A DNA stretch of 52,270 nt from Clostridia bacterium (GCA_017436915.1 JAFSCE010000008.1:1-52270), one strand, 5' to 3'. Shown: positions 20,276 to 32,039, counted from the first letter of the stretch. A program made the numbers and translations. Notes: generated by a model from the letters alone, not told the origin.

Positions 20276-21673
20276 TTATTCTTTTTCCACGATTTTGCGA
20301 CCCATCAGCACACCCATGACGGAAGCCATCATTAGGCCGCGTGTCCAACCGCTGGAATCGCCGAGGCAGTGCAACCCCTCCACGTTGGTGTTGAGATCGG
20401 TATCCATCCGCACGCGATTGCTGTAGAATTTCAGCTCCGGCGAATAGAGCAACGTCTCATACGAAGCAAAGCCCGGTACGACGTGATCCACTGCCTGAAT
20501 AAAATTGATAATGTTGATCATCGCGCGGTACGGCATGGCGGCAGTGATATCGCCTGCCACGGCATCCGGCAGAGTGGGGCGCAGGTTGGATTGTGCTAAT
20601 TCCTTTTGCCAGGTGCGCTTACCGTCCAGAATATCGCCGAAGCGCTGTACCAAAATGTGCCCCGCACCCAACATATTTGTGAGTTCACCGACTTTTTGTG
20701 CGTATTCGATCGGCTGGTTAAACGGCTGATTGAAGTTGTGCGAGCATAGGATGGCGAGGTTGGTGTTGTTGGATTTGAGTTCTTTGTAAGAGTGTCCGTT
20801 GACAACGGCAAGGTCGTTGTCATAATTTTCTTGACTGACAAATCCGCCGGGGTTCTGGCAGAAGGTACGCACCTTGTTTTTAAACGGGCGGGGATAACCG
20901 ATGAGTTTGGATTCGTACAACGTCTCGTTGACCGTCTCCATGATCTCGTTGCGTACTTCTACGCGCACGCCGATATCAACGGTACCGGGTTGATGCGCAA
21001 TGTTGTGCTCTGCACAGATTTTTTCCAACCAATCGGCGCCGCGTCGACCGGTTGCAATGACGGTGCGATTGGCTTCAACGGTCAGGTCGGCTTTTCCGTC
21101 ACTGATGCACACACCGCGGCAGACGTTGCCGTCGAGTAACAGATTGGTGCACTCGTAACCAAACAGAATTTCCACGCCGTTATTTTGCAAATATTGTTCA
21201 ATCGCGAGATAAATTCCTTGTGCTTTTTCCGTTCCCATGTGGCGAATGGGGCAGTCCACCAATTTTAGCCCCGCTTGGATCGCACGCGTGCGGATCTCTT
21301 TTACCTTTTCGCTGTTGCCGAGTCCCTCAACGTGAGTATCGGCACCGAATTCTAAATAGATCTTATCTGCGTAATCAATCAGATCCTGTGCCACGTCCTC
21401 GCCGATGAGAGAGGGCAGATCACCGCCGACCTCATAGCTTAACGATAATTTGCCGTCCGAAAACGCGCCTGCTCCGGAAAAACCGGTGGTGATATGGCAG
21501 TAGGGCTTGCAGTTGACGCAATGCCCAACCTTGGCTTTGGGGCAACGACGGTTTTCTACCGCTTGTCCTTTTTCCACGATCATTATTTTTTGTTTGCTGC
21601 CGCGGCGGAGCATCTCCAACGCGGTAAAGATACCGGCAGGGCCGGCACCGACGATCACGACATCTCGTTTCAT
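20276..21673 (-). CDS. FAD-dependent dehydrogenase (COG2509 type)
   Basis: 465 aa from ATG 21673, preceded by AAGGAGG. FAD-binding start RDVVIVGAGPAGIFTALEML, a Cys-containing segment CPKAKVGHCVNCKPYCHITTGFSGAGAFSDGKL near residue 60, and a C-terminal FAD motif HCLGDSSGWTRGLMMASVMGVLMG. These identify the uncharacterised FAD-dependent dehydrogenase family common in Clostridia; substrate unknown. Transcribed alone and convergent with the Rieske oxidoreductase. Confidence 0.88.
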   Translation of the reverse strand: MKRDVVIVGAGPAGIFTALEMLRRGSKQKIMIVEKGQAVENRRCPKAKVGHCVNCKPYCHITTGFSGAGAFSDGKLSLSYEVGGDLPSLIGEDVAQDLIDYADKIYLEFGADTHVEGLGNSEKVKEIRTRAIQAGLKLVDCPIRHMGTEKAQGIYLAIEQYLQNNGVEILFGYECTNLLLDGNVCRGVCISDGKADLTVEANRTVIATGRRGADWLEKICAEHNIAHQPGTVDIGVRVEVRNEIMETVNETLYESKLIGYPRPFKNKVRTFCQNPGGFVSQENYDNDLAVVNGHSYKELKSNNTNLAILCSHNFNQPFNQPIEYAQKVGELTNMLGAGHILVQRFGDILDGKRTWQKELAQSNLRPTLPDAVAGDITAAMPYRAMINIINFIQAVDHVVPGFASYETLLYSPELKFYSNRVRMDTDLNTNVEGLHCLGDSSGWTRGLMMASVMGVLMGRKIVEKE

Positions 21674-21822
21674 TTTGTAACCTCCTTGTAATGGAGTTTC
21701 CCAAAACAAAAGTATAGCAAGAATCGCTGATTGTTGTCAACTGTAATTTTTGTAAGTATCCCTTGCGTAATGTGAATGGTATATGGTATACTGACTCTGT
21801 ATGAGAGGATGGTGACAGCGTA

Positions 21823-22005
21823 ATGGATATTCATGTGGGCGATATGCTTACTATGAAAAAAGCACACCCTTGCGGTGGTACGACTTTTTTGGTCTTGCGT
21901 GTCGGTATGGACTTTCGTTTACGCTGTGAGACCTGTGGCCACGAGATGATGATTCCTCGTCTGAAAGCTGAAAAGAATGTCCGCAAAATTGAGCGGCAAG
22001 AGTAG
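21823..22005 (+). CDS. DUF951 family protein
   Basis: 60 aa. GDMLTMKKAHPCGGTTFLVLRVG and LRCETCGHEMMIPRLK match the small Bacillota-specific DUF951 family, with three Cys suggesting metal binding. Function unknown. Begins after GAGAGGATG; a TATACT box lies about 35 nt upstream. Followed 39 bp later by prfA. Confidence 0.9.
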   Translation: MDIHVGDMLTMKKAHPCGGTTFLVLRVGMDFRLRCETCGHEMMIPRLKAEKNVRKIERQE

Positions 22006-22044
22006 CGGTGCACAGCAACGCCATAAGAGAAAGGATGGAAAGCT

Positions 22045-23112
22045 GTGTTAGACCGATTAAAAGATGTCGAAAAGCGTTATGAGGAAATGATGACGCGGTT
22101 GTGTGATCCCGCGGTGGTATCGCAAGCGGATTTGTACCGCGATTTAATGCGCGAGAGCAAGCAACTTGAGCCCATCGTGGAAGCGTACCGTGTTTATCGA
22201 CGCGCCCGTGAAACGGAGCAAGAAGCGAAAGCGTTGCTCGAAACGTCGGGCGTCGACCGCGAACTGCGCGAACTTGCAGAGGAAGAATTACAGGAAAGCC
22301 GCCGCACGGCAGAGCGCTTGTCGGAAGAATTGAAAATTTTGTTGTTGCCGCGTGATCCGAACGATGATCGCAACGTGATCGTTGAGATTCGTGCAGGGGC
22401 AGGCGGAGAAGAATCCGCGTTGTTTGCCAACAGCTTGTACCGAATGTACACGCTGTATGCCGCCGCCAACGGGTACCAAACCGAGCCGGTGGCGGCAAAC
22501 GAAACCGAGCTTGGTGGATATAAGGAGATCAGTTTTATGGTCACCGGTCACGGTGCTTACAGCCGTTTGAAATTTGAAAGCGGCGTTCACCGCGTTCAGC
22601 GTGTGCCGGAAACCGAGGCGGGCGGTCGTATCCACACCTCCACCGTGACCGTGGCAGTGTTACCGGAAGCGGAGGAAGTGGAACTCGAGATCAATCCGGC
22701 TGATCTGCAGATCGATACCTATCGTTCCAGCGGCGCAGGCGGTCAGCACATTAACAAGACAGAATCCGCTATCCGCATCACGCATATTCCGACGGGTACG
22801 GTCGTAGAATGTCAGGACGAGAGAAGTCAGTATAAAAACAAGGATAAGGCGATGCGGGTACTGCGCGCACGATTGTTTGAACAAAAGCAGGCAGAACAAC
22901 AATCGGCAATTGCCGCTGACCGCCGTTCGCAGGTAGGAACGGGTGACCGCAGTGAGCGTATCCGCACCTATAATTTCCCACAAGGACGTGTGACCGATCA
23001 TCGGATCGGGTTAACATTGTATAAATTAGACGCGGTGATGGACGGTGCGTTGGATGAACTCATTGACGCACTGATTACAGCCGACCGCGCCGAGAAGTTG
23101 CAAAAAGGATAA
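22045..23112 (+). CDS. prfA: Peptide chain release factor 1
   Basis: 355 aa. The peptidyl-hydrolysis motif [15 protein letters not shown] and the stop-codon recognition segment [16 protein letters not shown] (PxT type of RF1) are present, as is [16 protein letters not shown] start with AAAGGATGG upstream. The usual neighbour prmC, the methylase of the GGQ Gln, is absent between this gene and the sua5 gene, so it must be elsewhere. Confidence 0.96.
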   Translation: MLDRLKDVEKRYEEMMTRLCDPAVVSQADLYRDLMRESKQLEPIVEAYRVYRRARETEQEAKALLETSGVDRELRELAEEELQESRRTAERLSEELKILLLPRDPNDDRNVIVEIRAGAGGEESALFANSLYRMYTLYAAANGYQTEPVAANETELGGYKEISFMVTGHGAYSRLKFESGVHRVQRVPETEAGGRIHTSTVTVAVLPEAEEVELEINPADLQIDTYRSSGAGGQHINKTESAIRITHIPTGTVVECQDERSQYKNKDKAMRVLRARLFEQKQAEQQSAIAADRRSQVGTGDRSERIRTYNFPQGRVTDHRIGLTLYKLDAVMDGALDELIDALITADRAEKLQKG

Positions 23113-23118
23113 TGACGT

Positions 23119-24135
23119 ATGCAAACTTTGCATTTAACGGATCGGGAAACGGACCTTCAGCTTGCCGCAGATTTGCTAAAACGCGGTGAATTGGTCGCGA
23201 TCCCGACCGAAACCGTATATGGCTTGGCGGCGGATGCCCAAAACGGTGTGGCAGTGGCGAACATCTTCAAAGCCAAGGGTCGCCCTGCGGACAACCCGCT
23301 GATCGTGCACATCGCACACAGCGAACAGTTGCAAGATCTGGTTGCCGACGTTCCGTCGGCAGCGATGGATTTGAGCCGTGCGTTTTGGCCGGGTCCGCTG
23401 ACAATGATTTTCAAAAAAGCCCCCTCTATTCCAAACGAAGTGAGCGCGGGGTTAGATACCGTGGCGGTCAGAATGCCGTCACACCCGATTGCCAGACGGA
23501 TCATTGAATTGTCCTGCCCTCTGGCGGCGCCCTCTGCTAACCGCTCGGGTATTCCCAGCCCGACCGAGGCGGCGCGTGTTGCCGAAGATATGGACGGTCG
23601 CATTGCCGCGGTGGTGGACGGTGGCTCTTGCGAGGTCGGCGTGGAATCCACCGTTGTGGACGTTACCGGGGAACGCGTACGCGTGTTGCGCCCCGGTGCT
23701 GTCACGGTGGAAATGCTCGCTCAGGTGGTGGATAAGGTCGAGGTGGACGACGCCGTTACGCACGAGGTGCAGGCGGGACAAACGGTATCGTCCCCCGGCA
23801 TGAAATATAAGCATTATGCACCGAATGCGCGCGTGGTACTGTTAAAAGGAACACCTACCGCCTATACCGCCTATGTTAACGAACATGCCACGGACGGTGT
23901 GATGGCACTGTGCTTTGACGGCGAAGAAAGCAATTTGAACGTACCGTTCTTGACCTATGGCAAGCGCGCGGATCACGCGGCGCAGGCAAAGCAACTCTTT
24001 GAAGCATTGCGTCTGTTAGATGAGCGGCACGCATCCGTTGCGTATACCGCGTGTCCGTCACCTGACGGCATTGGGCTTGCGGTGTATAATCGCTTGTTGC
24101 GTGCTGCTGGATTTGAGGTGATCGAGCTTGACTAA
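23119..24135 (+). CDS. L-threonylcarbamoyladenylate synthase (Sua5 form)
   Basis: 338 aa. N-terminal YrdC domain: GELVAIPTETVYGLAADA, KAKGRPADNPLIVHI, FWPGPLTMIF, PSANRSGIPSPT. The extra C-terminal Sua5 domain (from about residue 215, after SPGMKYKHYAP) distinguishes it from TsaC. First step of t6A tRNA modification. Starts 6 bp after prfA. Confidence 0.95.
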   Translation: MQTLHLTDRETDLQLAADLLKRGELVAIPTETVYGLAADAQNGVAVANIFKAKGRPADNPLIVHIAHSEQLQDLVADVPSAAMDLSRAFWPGPLTMIFKKAPSIPNEVSAGLDTVAVRMPSHPIARRIIELSCPLAAPSANRSGIPSPTEAARVAEDMDGRIAAVVDGGSCEVGVESTVVDVTGERVRVLRPGAVTVEMLAQVVDKVEVDDAVTHEVQAGQTVSSPGMKYKHYAPNARVVLLKGTPTAYTAYVNEHATDGVMALCFDGEESNLNVPFLTYGKRADHAAQAKQLFEALRLLDERHASVAYTACPSPDGIGLAVYNRLLRAAGFEVIELD

Positions 24136-24742
24136 GTTGTTTGTTGTTGGCTTGACCGGTTCTACCGGTGCCGGCAAAAGCGAGGTCGCTCGGCTCATGG
24201 CAGGGCGTTCGCATTGGACGGTGATTGATGCCGACGTGATCTCCCGCCGGGTTGTTGAAAAAGGACAACCCGCATTAAACGCGCTGATCGAGCGTTTTTC
24301 GAGGGATATTTTGAACGAAGACGGCACACTCAACCGCAAGTGCCTTGCACAAAAAGCGTTTTCATCGTCGGAAGAAACGGCAGCACTTAACGCCATTGTG
24401 CATCCGGCGGTGATTCGTGAAATCAAGCGCGAATTAAGCGTAGCGGCACAGCACGGCAAGATGATTGCCGTGATCGATGCGCCGCTGTTGTTGCAGGCAG
24501 GAGTGGATACCATTTGTCACTACACGGTAGCGGTGATATCCACACCGGAACTGCGCAAAGCGCGCATCATGGCGCGTGACGGCCTAACGACGGAGGAAGC
24601 CGACCGCCGCATGCGCGCCCAGCCCTCCGACGAGTATTATGGAGAACGCGTTAGCTCCGTGCTATACAATCTCGGTGACCGCGAAAGTCTGCGCGAGGCG
24701 GCGGAGCGTTTATGCGAGGAAGTCGAGGGCATGGCTGTATGA
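24128..24742 (+). CDS. coaE: Dephospho-CoA kinase
   Basis: 204 aa. P-loop GLTGSTGAGKSEV, then DADVISRRVVEKG and DAPLLLQAGVD, the CoaE core; last step of CoA synthesis. TTG start at 24128 overlaps the sua5 stop; no better start follows before the P-loop. Confidence 0.93.
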   Translation: MTKLFVVGLTGSTGAGKSEVARLMAGRSHWTVIDADVISRRVVEKGQPALNALIERFSRDILNEDGTLNRKCLAQKAFSSSEETAALNAIVHPAVIREIKRELSVAAQHGKMIAVIDAPLLLQAGVDTICHYTVAVISTPELRKARIMARDGLTTEEADRRMRAQPSDEYYGERVSSVLYNLGDRESLREAAERLCEEVEGMAV

Positions 24743-25314
24743 AACGAAAAAGTGTTAAAATAGCCGTGATCGCTCTGGCGGCTGTTGCGGTACTTGCTTT
24801 GGGCGGAGTATTGTTGCACTATGCGTATGAGGCGTATCTGAAAGCCGCTTATCCCCTGAAATATGAATCGATCATCACGACGTATGCCGACGAGTATGAC
24901 CTGCCGCCGTCACTGATCTATGCGGTGATTCATACCGAAAGCCATTTTCGCGAGGATGCGGTGTCCGGCGCGGGTGCCAAAGGGCTTATGCAGTTGATGG
25001 ATCCAACCTATGAGTGGATCCAAACGAAATTTCCCGGGGAGCCCGAACCGCTCGATCGCATTTTTGAACCGGAGATAAACATTCGTTGCGGCGCCAAAGT
25101 GTTGGATGTGTTGCAGGATATGTTTAAAGATTTCCAAACGGTGATCGCGGCATATAACGCCGGTAACGGGACGGTGTCCAAATGGCTCAAAGACCCGGCA
25201 TGTTCCGCAGACGGTAAAACACTCACGCATATTCCGTTTGAGGAAACCGCAAACTATGTCAAACGTGTGTTAAGCGCGAGGGAACGGTACCAAACGCTTT
25301 ACGGCATTGAATAG
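24739..25314 (+). CDS. Membrane-anchored lytic transglycosylase (SLT family)
   Basis: 191 aa. A signal anchor (about residues 7-28) precedes the SLT domain: PPSLIYAVIHTESHF with catalytic Glu, GAKGLMQLMDPT and FQTVIAAYNAGNGTVSKWL. Cleaves peptidoglycan glycan strands outside the membrane. The ATG overlaps the coaE stop (ATGA), so the two are translationally coupled. Confidence 0.92.
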   Translation: MKRKSVKIAVIALAAVAVLALGGVLLHYAYEAYLKAAYPLKYESIITTYADEYDLPPSLIYAVIHTESHFREDAVSGAGAKGLMQLMDPTYEWIQTKFPGEPEPLDRIFEPEINIRCGAKVLDVLQDMFKDFQTVIAAYNAGNGTVSKWLKDPACSADGKTLTHIPFEETANYVKRVLSARERYQTLYGIE

Positions 25315-25327
25315 GAGGAATTTTACT

Positions 25328-26740
25328 ATGGCAGAAAAAACGGCGGCAGAGTTGCTGCGCGAGGAATTGTGTTATCAACCCAAAAACGCGTTTCGCGTAC
25401 TGAGTGAGGACGAACTGGAGCAAGCAGACGCGTATTGCGAAGACTACAAGACGTTTTTAGACCGCGCCAAGACCGAACGTGAAGCGGTCAGTGAGGCGAT
25501 CAAACTGGCCGAAGCGAAGGGGTTTGTCCCGTTTGACCACACTAAACCGCTCAAAGCGGGGGATAAGGTGTACGTGGATAACCGCGGCAAGGCACTGTTA
25601 CTCGCTGTTATCGGCACCCGCCCGATTGAGGAGGGTGTGTCGATTGCCGCGGCGCACGTGGATTCTCCGCGACTGGATTTAAAGCCCAACCCGCTGTACG
25701 AGGATCACGCGCTCGCGTATCTGGATACCCACTATTACGGCGGTATCAAAAAGTATCAGTGGATGACCATTCCGCTGGCACTGCACGGTGTCGTGGTGCG
25801 TAAAGATGGCTCGCGTGTGACGGTGTGTATCGGCGAATCGGCAGACGATCCGGTGCTGTGCATCACCGATCTGTTACCGCATCTCGGTGCTAATCAAATG
25901 AAAAAGACCGCCGCAGAATTCATCGGCGGCGAAGAAATGAACATTCTCATCGGTTCCCGCCCGATTCCCGATGACGAAGGTGCCGATGCGGTCAAACTCA
26001 ACATTTTAAAATTGCTTAATGAGAAATACGGCATCACCGAAACCGATTTTCTGTCGGCAGAACTGGAAGCCGTTCCTGCGTATCAAGCGCGCGACGTGGG
26101 TCTTGACCGCAGCATGATCGGCGCCTACGGCCATGATGACCGCGTGTGCGCGTACACCGCCCTCACCGCGACTTTTGCCCTGGAAAATCCCGCCTATACC
26201 GCCGTCACCATTTTGGCGGATAAAGAGGAAACCGGCTCGGAGGGCAACACCGGTATGCAATCCGCATATCTGCGCTATTTCATCGAGGATATTGCCGAGG
26301 CGCTCGGCACCAACGCACGCCACGTGTTCCGCAGTTCGCTGTGCTTGTCTGCTGACGTCAACGTTGCGTACGATCCGCTGTATCCCGACACGGTAGAAGC
26401 GCGCAACTGCGCCGCGCTCAACCAAGGTGTGGTACTCACCAAATACACCGGTGCCAGAGGCAAGGGCGATACGAACGACGCTTCCGCAGAACTCATGGGC
26501 TTCTTCCGCCGTATCATGGATAACGCAGACGTGGTGTGGCAGATCGGTGAACTCGGTAAAGTGGACCTTGGCGGCGGCGGAACGGTCGCCAAATATATCG
26601 CCGATTTGGATGTTAACACCGTTGACCTCGGCGTTCCGGTACTATCGATGCACGCGCCGTTTGAGGTGGTATCCAAGCAAGACGTGTATATGACCTACAA
26701 AGCGTTTTACGCGTTGCTTTCGCGTGACGAAAAGCTCTGA
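25328..26740 (+). CDS. M18 family aminopeptidase
   Basis: 470 aa. Zinc ligands and catalytic residues in AAHVDSPRLDLKP (His), GAYGHDDRVCAYTAL (Asp), DKEETGSEGNTGMQS (Glu-Glu), and the C-terminal LSMHAPFEVVSKQDVYM (His). Cytosolic exopeptidase, preferring acidic or neutral N-termini in known members. ATG 25328 after AGGAGGA, 13 bp past the transglycosylase. Confidence 0.94.
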   Translation: MAEKTAAELLREELCYQPKNAFRVLSEDELEQADAYCEDYKTFLDRAKTEREAVSEAIKLAEAKGFVPFDHTKPLKAGDKVYVDNRGKALLLAVIGTRPIEEGVSIAAAHVDSPRLDLKPNPLYEDHALAYLDTHYYGGIKKYQWMTIPLALHGVVVRKDGSRVTVCIGESADDPVLCITDLLPHLGANQMKKTAAEFIGGEEMNILIGSRPIPDDEGADAVKLNILKLLNEKYGITETDFLSAELEAVPAYQARDVGLDRSMIGAYGHDDRVCAYTALTATFALENPAYTAVTILADKEETGSEGNTGMQSAYLRYFIEDIAEALGTNARHVFRSSLCLSADVNVAYDPLYPDTVEARNCAALNQGVVLTKYTGARGKGDTNDASAELMGFFRRIMDNADVVWQIGELGKVDLGGGGTVAKYIADLDVNTVDLGVPVLSMHAPFEVVSKQDVYMTYKAFYALLSRDEKL

Positions 26741-26752
26741 ACCCAAACAAGC

Positions 26753-26786
26753 ATGACCTCATAGGATGACCTATGAGGTCATTTTT
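26753..26786 (+). terminator. Terminator after the M18 peptidase
   Basis: 13-bp perfect stem ATGACCTCATAGG/CCTATGAGGTCAT, 4-nt loop, T5. Confidence 0.9.
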
Positions 26787-26801
26787 GTTGGGGGTGTTAG
26801 G

Positions 26802-27463
26802 ATGAGGCGGCACCGTCGAAACAGCATGAGGGGGCTCGCATTGATTACAGCGGCGGTATTGATGATCGGCGCGGTCGTTGCCGTGGATAACCGTTTGCGT
26901 CCGCTTGTGCAAAGCTACGGCTATATGGCGGCACGCCGTGCCGCCATGTTGGCGGTACACACGGGCGTGGAAGCCGTCCTTGCCGATGAAGTGCTCGGTT
27001 ACACGGATCTTGTCACCGTTGAACGTAACAGCGAGGGTCACATATTGTCTGCCGAAGCAAACGTGAATGCAATCAACCGCTTAAAAGCCGCCGCCACCAA
27101 TGCCGTTATGGCGGAATTATCCGCTCGGGAAGTGCAAACGGCAAGTATTCCGCTCGGGAATTTGGTCGGCGGCAGTTTTTTTACCGGTCGCGGTCCCTTT
27201 CTGTCGGTGAAGATTCACAGCAGCGGGGTGGTAATTTCCAACTTGAGCAGTGAATTTGGGGATGCAGGCATCAACCAGACAAATCACCGCATTTCTTTAG
27301 ATATGACGGTCATGATGACCGCCGCCCTGCCGATGGAGCGAGTGAGTATTGAACTAAAGACCGCTTTTTTGGTGTGCGAAACCGTCTTAGTGGGTGAGGT
27401 ACCGCAAACCGTTTTACAACTTGAACTTGGCGATGCTATGCGCAACATTTTCGGTTCAAACGA

Positions 27464-27467
<4 letters not shown>
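26802..27467 (+). CDS. yunB: Sporulation protein YunB-like
   Basis: 221 aa. N-terminal signal anchor (ALITAAVLMIGAVVAVDNRLRP), then the YunB pattern: AMLAVHTGVEAVLADE, DLVTVERNSEGHI..., ASIPLGNLVGGSFFTGRGP, VVISNLSSEFGDAGINQT and HRISLDMTVMM. YunB is a sigma-E regulated protein needed for normal sporulation in Bacillus; its presence suggests a spore-forming lineage. ATG 26802 with GGGGGTG; the terminator hairpin just upstream means it has its own promoter. Confidence 0.9.
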
Positions 27468-29491
<2,024 letters not shown>

Positions 29492-29495
29492 TTCT

Positions 29496-29540
29496 CGCGG
29501 TAGTAGAGGGGGCTTTTGTCGATTCTACTACCGCGTATTT
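29496..29540 (+). terminator. Terminator after ligA
   Basis: CGCGGTAGTAGA/TCTACTACCGCG stem, 16-nt loop, short T-rich tail. Confidence 0.75.
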
Positions 29541-29569
29541 GCTTAGTGGAGAAGAGAAATAGAGGAATG

Positions 29570-29584
29570 GAGTGTTAAACACTC
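29570..29584. promoter_or_regulatory. Perfect palindrome upstream of the degV gene
   Basis: GAGTGTTAAACACTC, a perfect 15-bp dyad 54 nt before the degV start and about 11 nt upstream of a TATGCT box. Possible operator; no regulator is assigned. Confidence 0.5.
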
Positions 29585-29637
29585 AAACTTGTGGTATGCT
29601 TCTAGTGTTGAAATTTCAAGACATAAGGAGAACCACT

Positions 29638-30528
29638 ATGAGCCATTCGTACATTTTAAGTTGCTGCTCCACCGCGGATCTGTCCAAGGAGCATCTTGAA
29701 AGCCGCGATATTTCCTACGTTTGTTTTCATTACACCATGGACGGTAAAGATTATCCGGATGATCTCGGTCAGACCATTGCCTTCAAGGATTTCTATCAGG
29801 CGATGCGCGACGGCGCGGATACCCAGACCTCGCAGGTGAACATTTCCGAATACTTAAATTATTTTACGTCGCTGTTAGAGAGCGGCAAGGATGTGCTGCA
29901 TATCTCGCTGTCGTCCGGTATTTCCGGCTCTGTCAATTCGGCGCGCAACGCGGCGGCGATCGCGGCAGAGCGATTTCCCGATCGTAAAATCTACGTAGTG
30001 GATTCTCTGGCGGCTTCGTCCGGCTTCGGCCTTATCGTGGATAAACTCGCCGATATGCGAGATGACGGTGCGGATATCGATACTGTGTATCAGTGGGTTG
30101 AAGAGAACAAAAAGCGTATGCACCATTGGTTCTTCACCTCTGATCTCACCTTCTTTGTCAAGGGCGGTCGCGTGTCCAAGGCGGCTGGCTTCTTCGGCGG
30201 GCTTCTCGGCGTTTGCCCGTTGCTCAACGTCGACCATCAAGGTCGATTAGTCCCCCGCAGCAAGATCCGCGGCAAGCAAAACGTGATCCGCGAGATCGTA
30301 GAGCGTATGGCGCAGTTTGCCGATGGCGGCGAGCAATATGCCGACAAGTGCTATATGTGTAATTCCGATTGCTATGAGGATGCCAAAGCGGTCGCCGATC
30401 TGGTGGAAGCACGTTTCCCGAATTTAAAGGGGAAGGTGCTCATCAATGAAATTGGGACCACCATTGGTAGCCATACCGGTCCCGGCACCGTTGCCTTGTT
30501 CTTCTGGGGCGAGGAACGCAAGGATTAA
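29638..30528 (+). CDS. DegV/FakB family fatty-acid-binding protein
   Basis: 296 aa. The DegV fold is indicated by GADTQTSQVNISEYLNYF, DVLHISLSSGISGSVNSA, KIYVVDSLAASSGFG, FFTSDLTFFVKGGRVSKAA and the C-terminal GTTIGSHTGPGTVALFFWG. Members bind a fatty acid and present it to the kinase FakA; the Ser of SSGISG and the His of GSHTGPG contact the carboxylate. No fakA is next to it. ATG 29638 after AAGGAGA. Confidence 0.93.
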   Translation: MSHSYILSCCSTADLSKEHLESRDISYVCFHYTMDGKDYPDDLGQTIAFKDFYQAMRDGADTQTSQVNISEYLNYFTSLLESGKDVLHISLSSGISGSVNSARNAAAIAAERFPDRKIYVVDSLAASSGFGLIVDKLADMRDDGADIDTVYQWVEENKKRMHHWFFTSDLTFFVKGGRVSKAAGFFGGLLGVCPLLNVDHQGRLVPRSKIRGKQNVIREIVERMAQFADGGEQYADKCYMCNSDCYEDAKAVADLVEARFPNLKGKVLINEIGTTIGSHTGPGTVALFFWGEERKD

Positions 30529-30538
30529 TAAGCTTTTT

Positions 30539-30577
30539 AAACCCCTCTTACGGTTTTGCCGCAAGAGGGGTTTTGTA
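30539..30577 (+). terminator. Terminator after degV
   Basis: AAACCCCTCTTaCGG / CCGcAAGAGGGGTTTT hairpin ending in T4. Confidence 0.88.
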
Positions 30578-30620
30578 ATACCATTTATTGCGAAAAGGTG
30601 ATTTTTATGTCGAAAAATCA

Positions 30621-30649
30621 TTGCGAACTTGGATTTCTCATGGTACAAT
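30621..30649 (+). promoter_or_regulatory. Promoter of the SGNH-MBOAT operon
   Basis: TTGCGA at 30621-30626, 17-bp spacer, TACAAT at 30644-30649. Confidence 0.6.
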
Positions 30650-30671
30650 TAATTGGAAAGGGGATGTTGTG

Positions 30672-31553
30672 ATGAAAGGAATAGTGGCTATCACATTAAC
30701 AATAAGTATTTGCCTTCTTCTTACCGCCTGCGGCTCCCCTTGGTTCATCACCAATCAAACGATTGCTGAACGTGTGACTACGACCACAACCACAACTACA
30801 ACTACAACCACGACCTCAACTACAACCACGACCACGACTCGTACACCGTCTACTAACTCCCAAACAAAAACGTCTGCCAACGTTACCACCGCGACAGCGG
30901 CTGCTGTCACAGGGAATTCCCGTAGTCCCGTCTTGGCTGCCCCTACCGATTATACGGTTGATGCGTCCTTTTTTGACGATGCGGTGTTTGTGGGAGATTC
31001 TGTTAGCTTGAAGCTGTCTTACTATGCCGCCGCTTCCGGAGAACTGGGCAAGGCAAAGTTCTTAACGGTCGGCAGCTACGGTGTCGGCAATGCCATTTAC
31101 GATCATCCGGATACCAAACTTAGGTATCAAGGTATCGCTTATACCAACGTGGAAGAAGCGATCGCGGCAACCGGCTGTAACAAACTGTTTATTATGCTGG
31201 GCATGAATGACATCGGTCGATTTGGTGTCAGCACGAGTATCACGAATTGGGCTACTCTTTTGAATCTTATTCGTTCCACTTGCCCGAATATTACCATCTA
31301 TATCCAATCCATGACACCGATATGGACGGGCGGCGAGAAGGGCGGAATCACCAATGCCAGGGCGGACTCTTACAATGCCGAGCTCAAAACATTCGCCGCA
31401 AACAACGGCTGCAAGTTTATCGATATAGCACCCTATATGAAAGATTCTACGGGCGGTTTGGCAACGGCTTTTTGTTCGGACAGTTTTGTTCATTTGACAA
31501 ACGAGGGTGCCAAGACTTGGATTCAGGTTCTCAAGGCGTATGGCAACTATTGA
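30672..31553 (+). CDS. SGNH/GDSL-hydrolase lipoprotein with poly-Thr linker
   Basis: 293 aa. Lipobox LLLTAC after a hydrophobic signal, then an almost pure Thr tract (about residues 37-60) that tethers the domain away from the membrane. SGNH blocks: FVGDSVS (nucleophile Ser), the oxyanion Gly/Asn in LGMNDIG, and DSFVHLTNEG (Asp/His pair). Such enzymes add or remove acyl groups on surface glycans. It heads a run with DUF4358, MBOAT and DHHW genes, a setting that points to cell-surface O-acylation. ATG 30672 after AAAGGGGATG. Confidence 0.9.
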   Translation: MKGIVAITLTISICLLLTACGSPWFITNQTIAERVTTTTTTTTTTTTTSTTTTTTTRTPSTNSQTKTSANVTTATAAAVTGNSRSPVLAAPTDYTVDASFFDDAVFVGDSVSLKLSYYAAASGELGKAKFLTVGSYGVGNAIYDHPDTKLRYQGIAYTNVEEAIAATGCNKLFIMLGMNDIGRFGVSTSITNWATLLNLIRSTCPNITIYIQSMTPIWTGGEKGGITNARADSYNAELKTFAANNGCKFIDIAPYMKDSTGGLATAFCSDSFVHLTNEGAKTWIQVLKAYGNY

Positions 31554-31571
31554 TGAGAGGAAAGATATCGT

Positions 31572-32039
31572 ATGAAACAACTGTTAAGCGGCCTTTTGAC
31601 CCTTCTATTGATGCTGTCTTTGGGTGCCTGCGCAGACAATAGTGTCGGTGTGACACCGAATATGGAATCGGTGTTCGCCTCAATGGCGGATCAGTTACCC
31701 GAAGCGCTGCCCTTTGATGCCGAAAGCGTGTTCAACGCTTACGGGGTGGAGTCTGCCGCTTGCAAGCAAGAGGTTGTGGTTTCCTATTATGACGGTAGCC
31801 GCACTGCCGAACTGTGGTTGATCGAAGCGGTCGATCAAGAGGCGGCAGAGAGCATCAAAACGCTTGCCCAAACCCGTTTGGACAGCATGGGCTCGCAGTT
31901 CCGCAGTTATGATGCCGCCGCGTATGCATTGGTGCAGGAGGCGAAACTGTTTACCCACGGCAATTGCGTGGTGATGATCGTTTCGGAGAATGCCGATGCG
32001 CTACTGGATATTTATCAAACGGCTGCCGAATTAACTTGA
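31572..32039 (+). CDS. DUF4358 family lipoprotein
   Basis: 155 aa. Signal peptide with lipobox SLGAC, then a small alpha/beta domain: LPFDAESVFNAYGV, WLIEAVDQEAAESIKTLAQTRLDSM, and LFTHGNCVVMIVSENAD, the pattern of DUF4358, a family of unknown function found beside MBOAT acyltransferases in Clostridia. It follows the SGNH gene by 18 bp with AGAGGAAAG before the ATG. Confidence 0.85.
   Translation: MKQLLSGLLTLLLMLSLGACADNSVGVTPNMESVFASMADQLPEALPFDAESVFNAYGVESAACKQEVVVSYYDGSRTAELWLIEAVDQEAAESIKTLAQTRLDSMGSQFRSYDAAAYALVQEAKLFTHGNCVVMIVSENADALLDIYQTAAELT

Noticed and set aside
30780..30842. ACN triplet repeat as a possible CRISPR or microsatellite
   Set aside because: It is in frame within a lipoprotein gene and encodes a Thr linker with mixed codons; there are no spacers.
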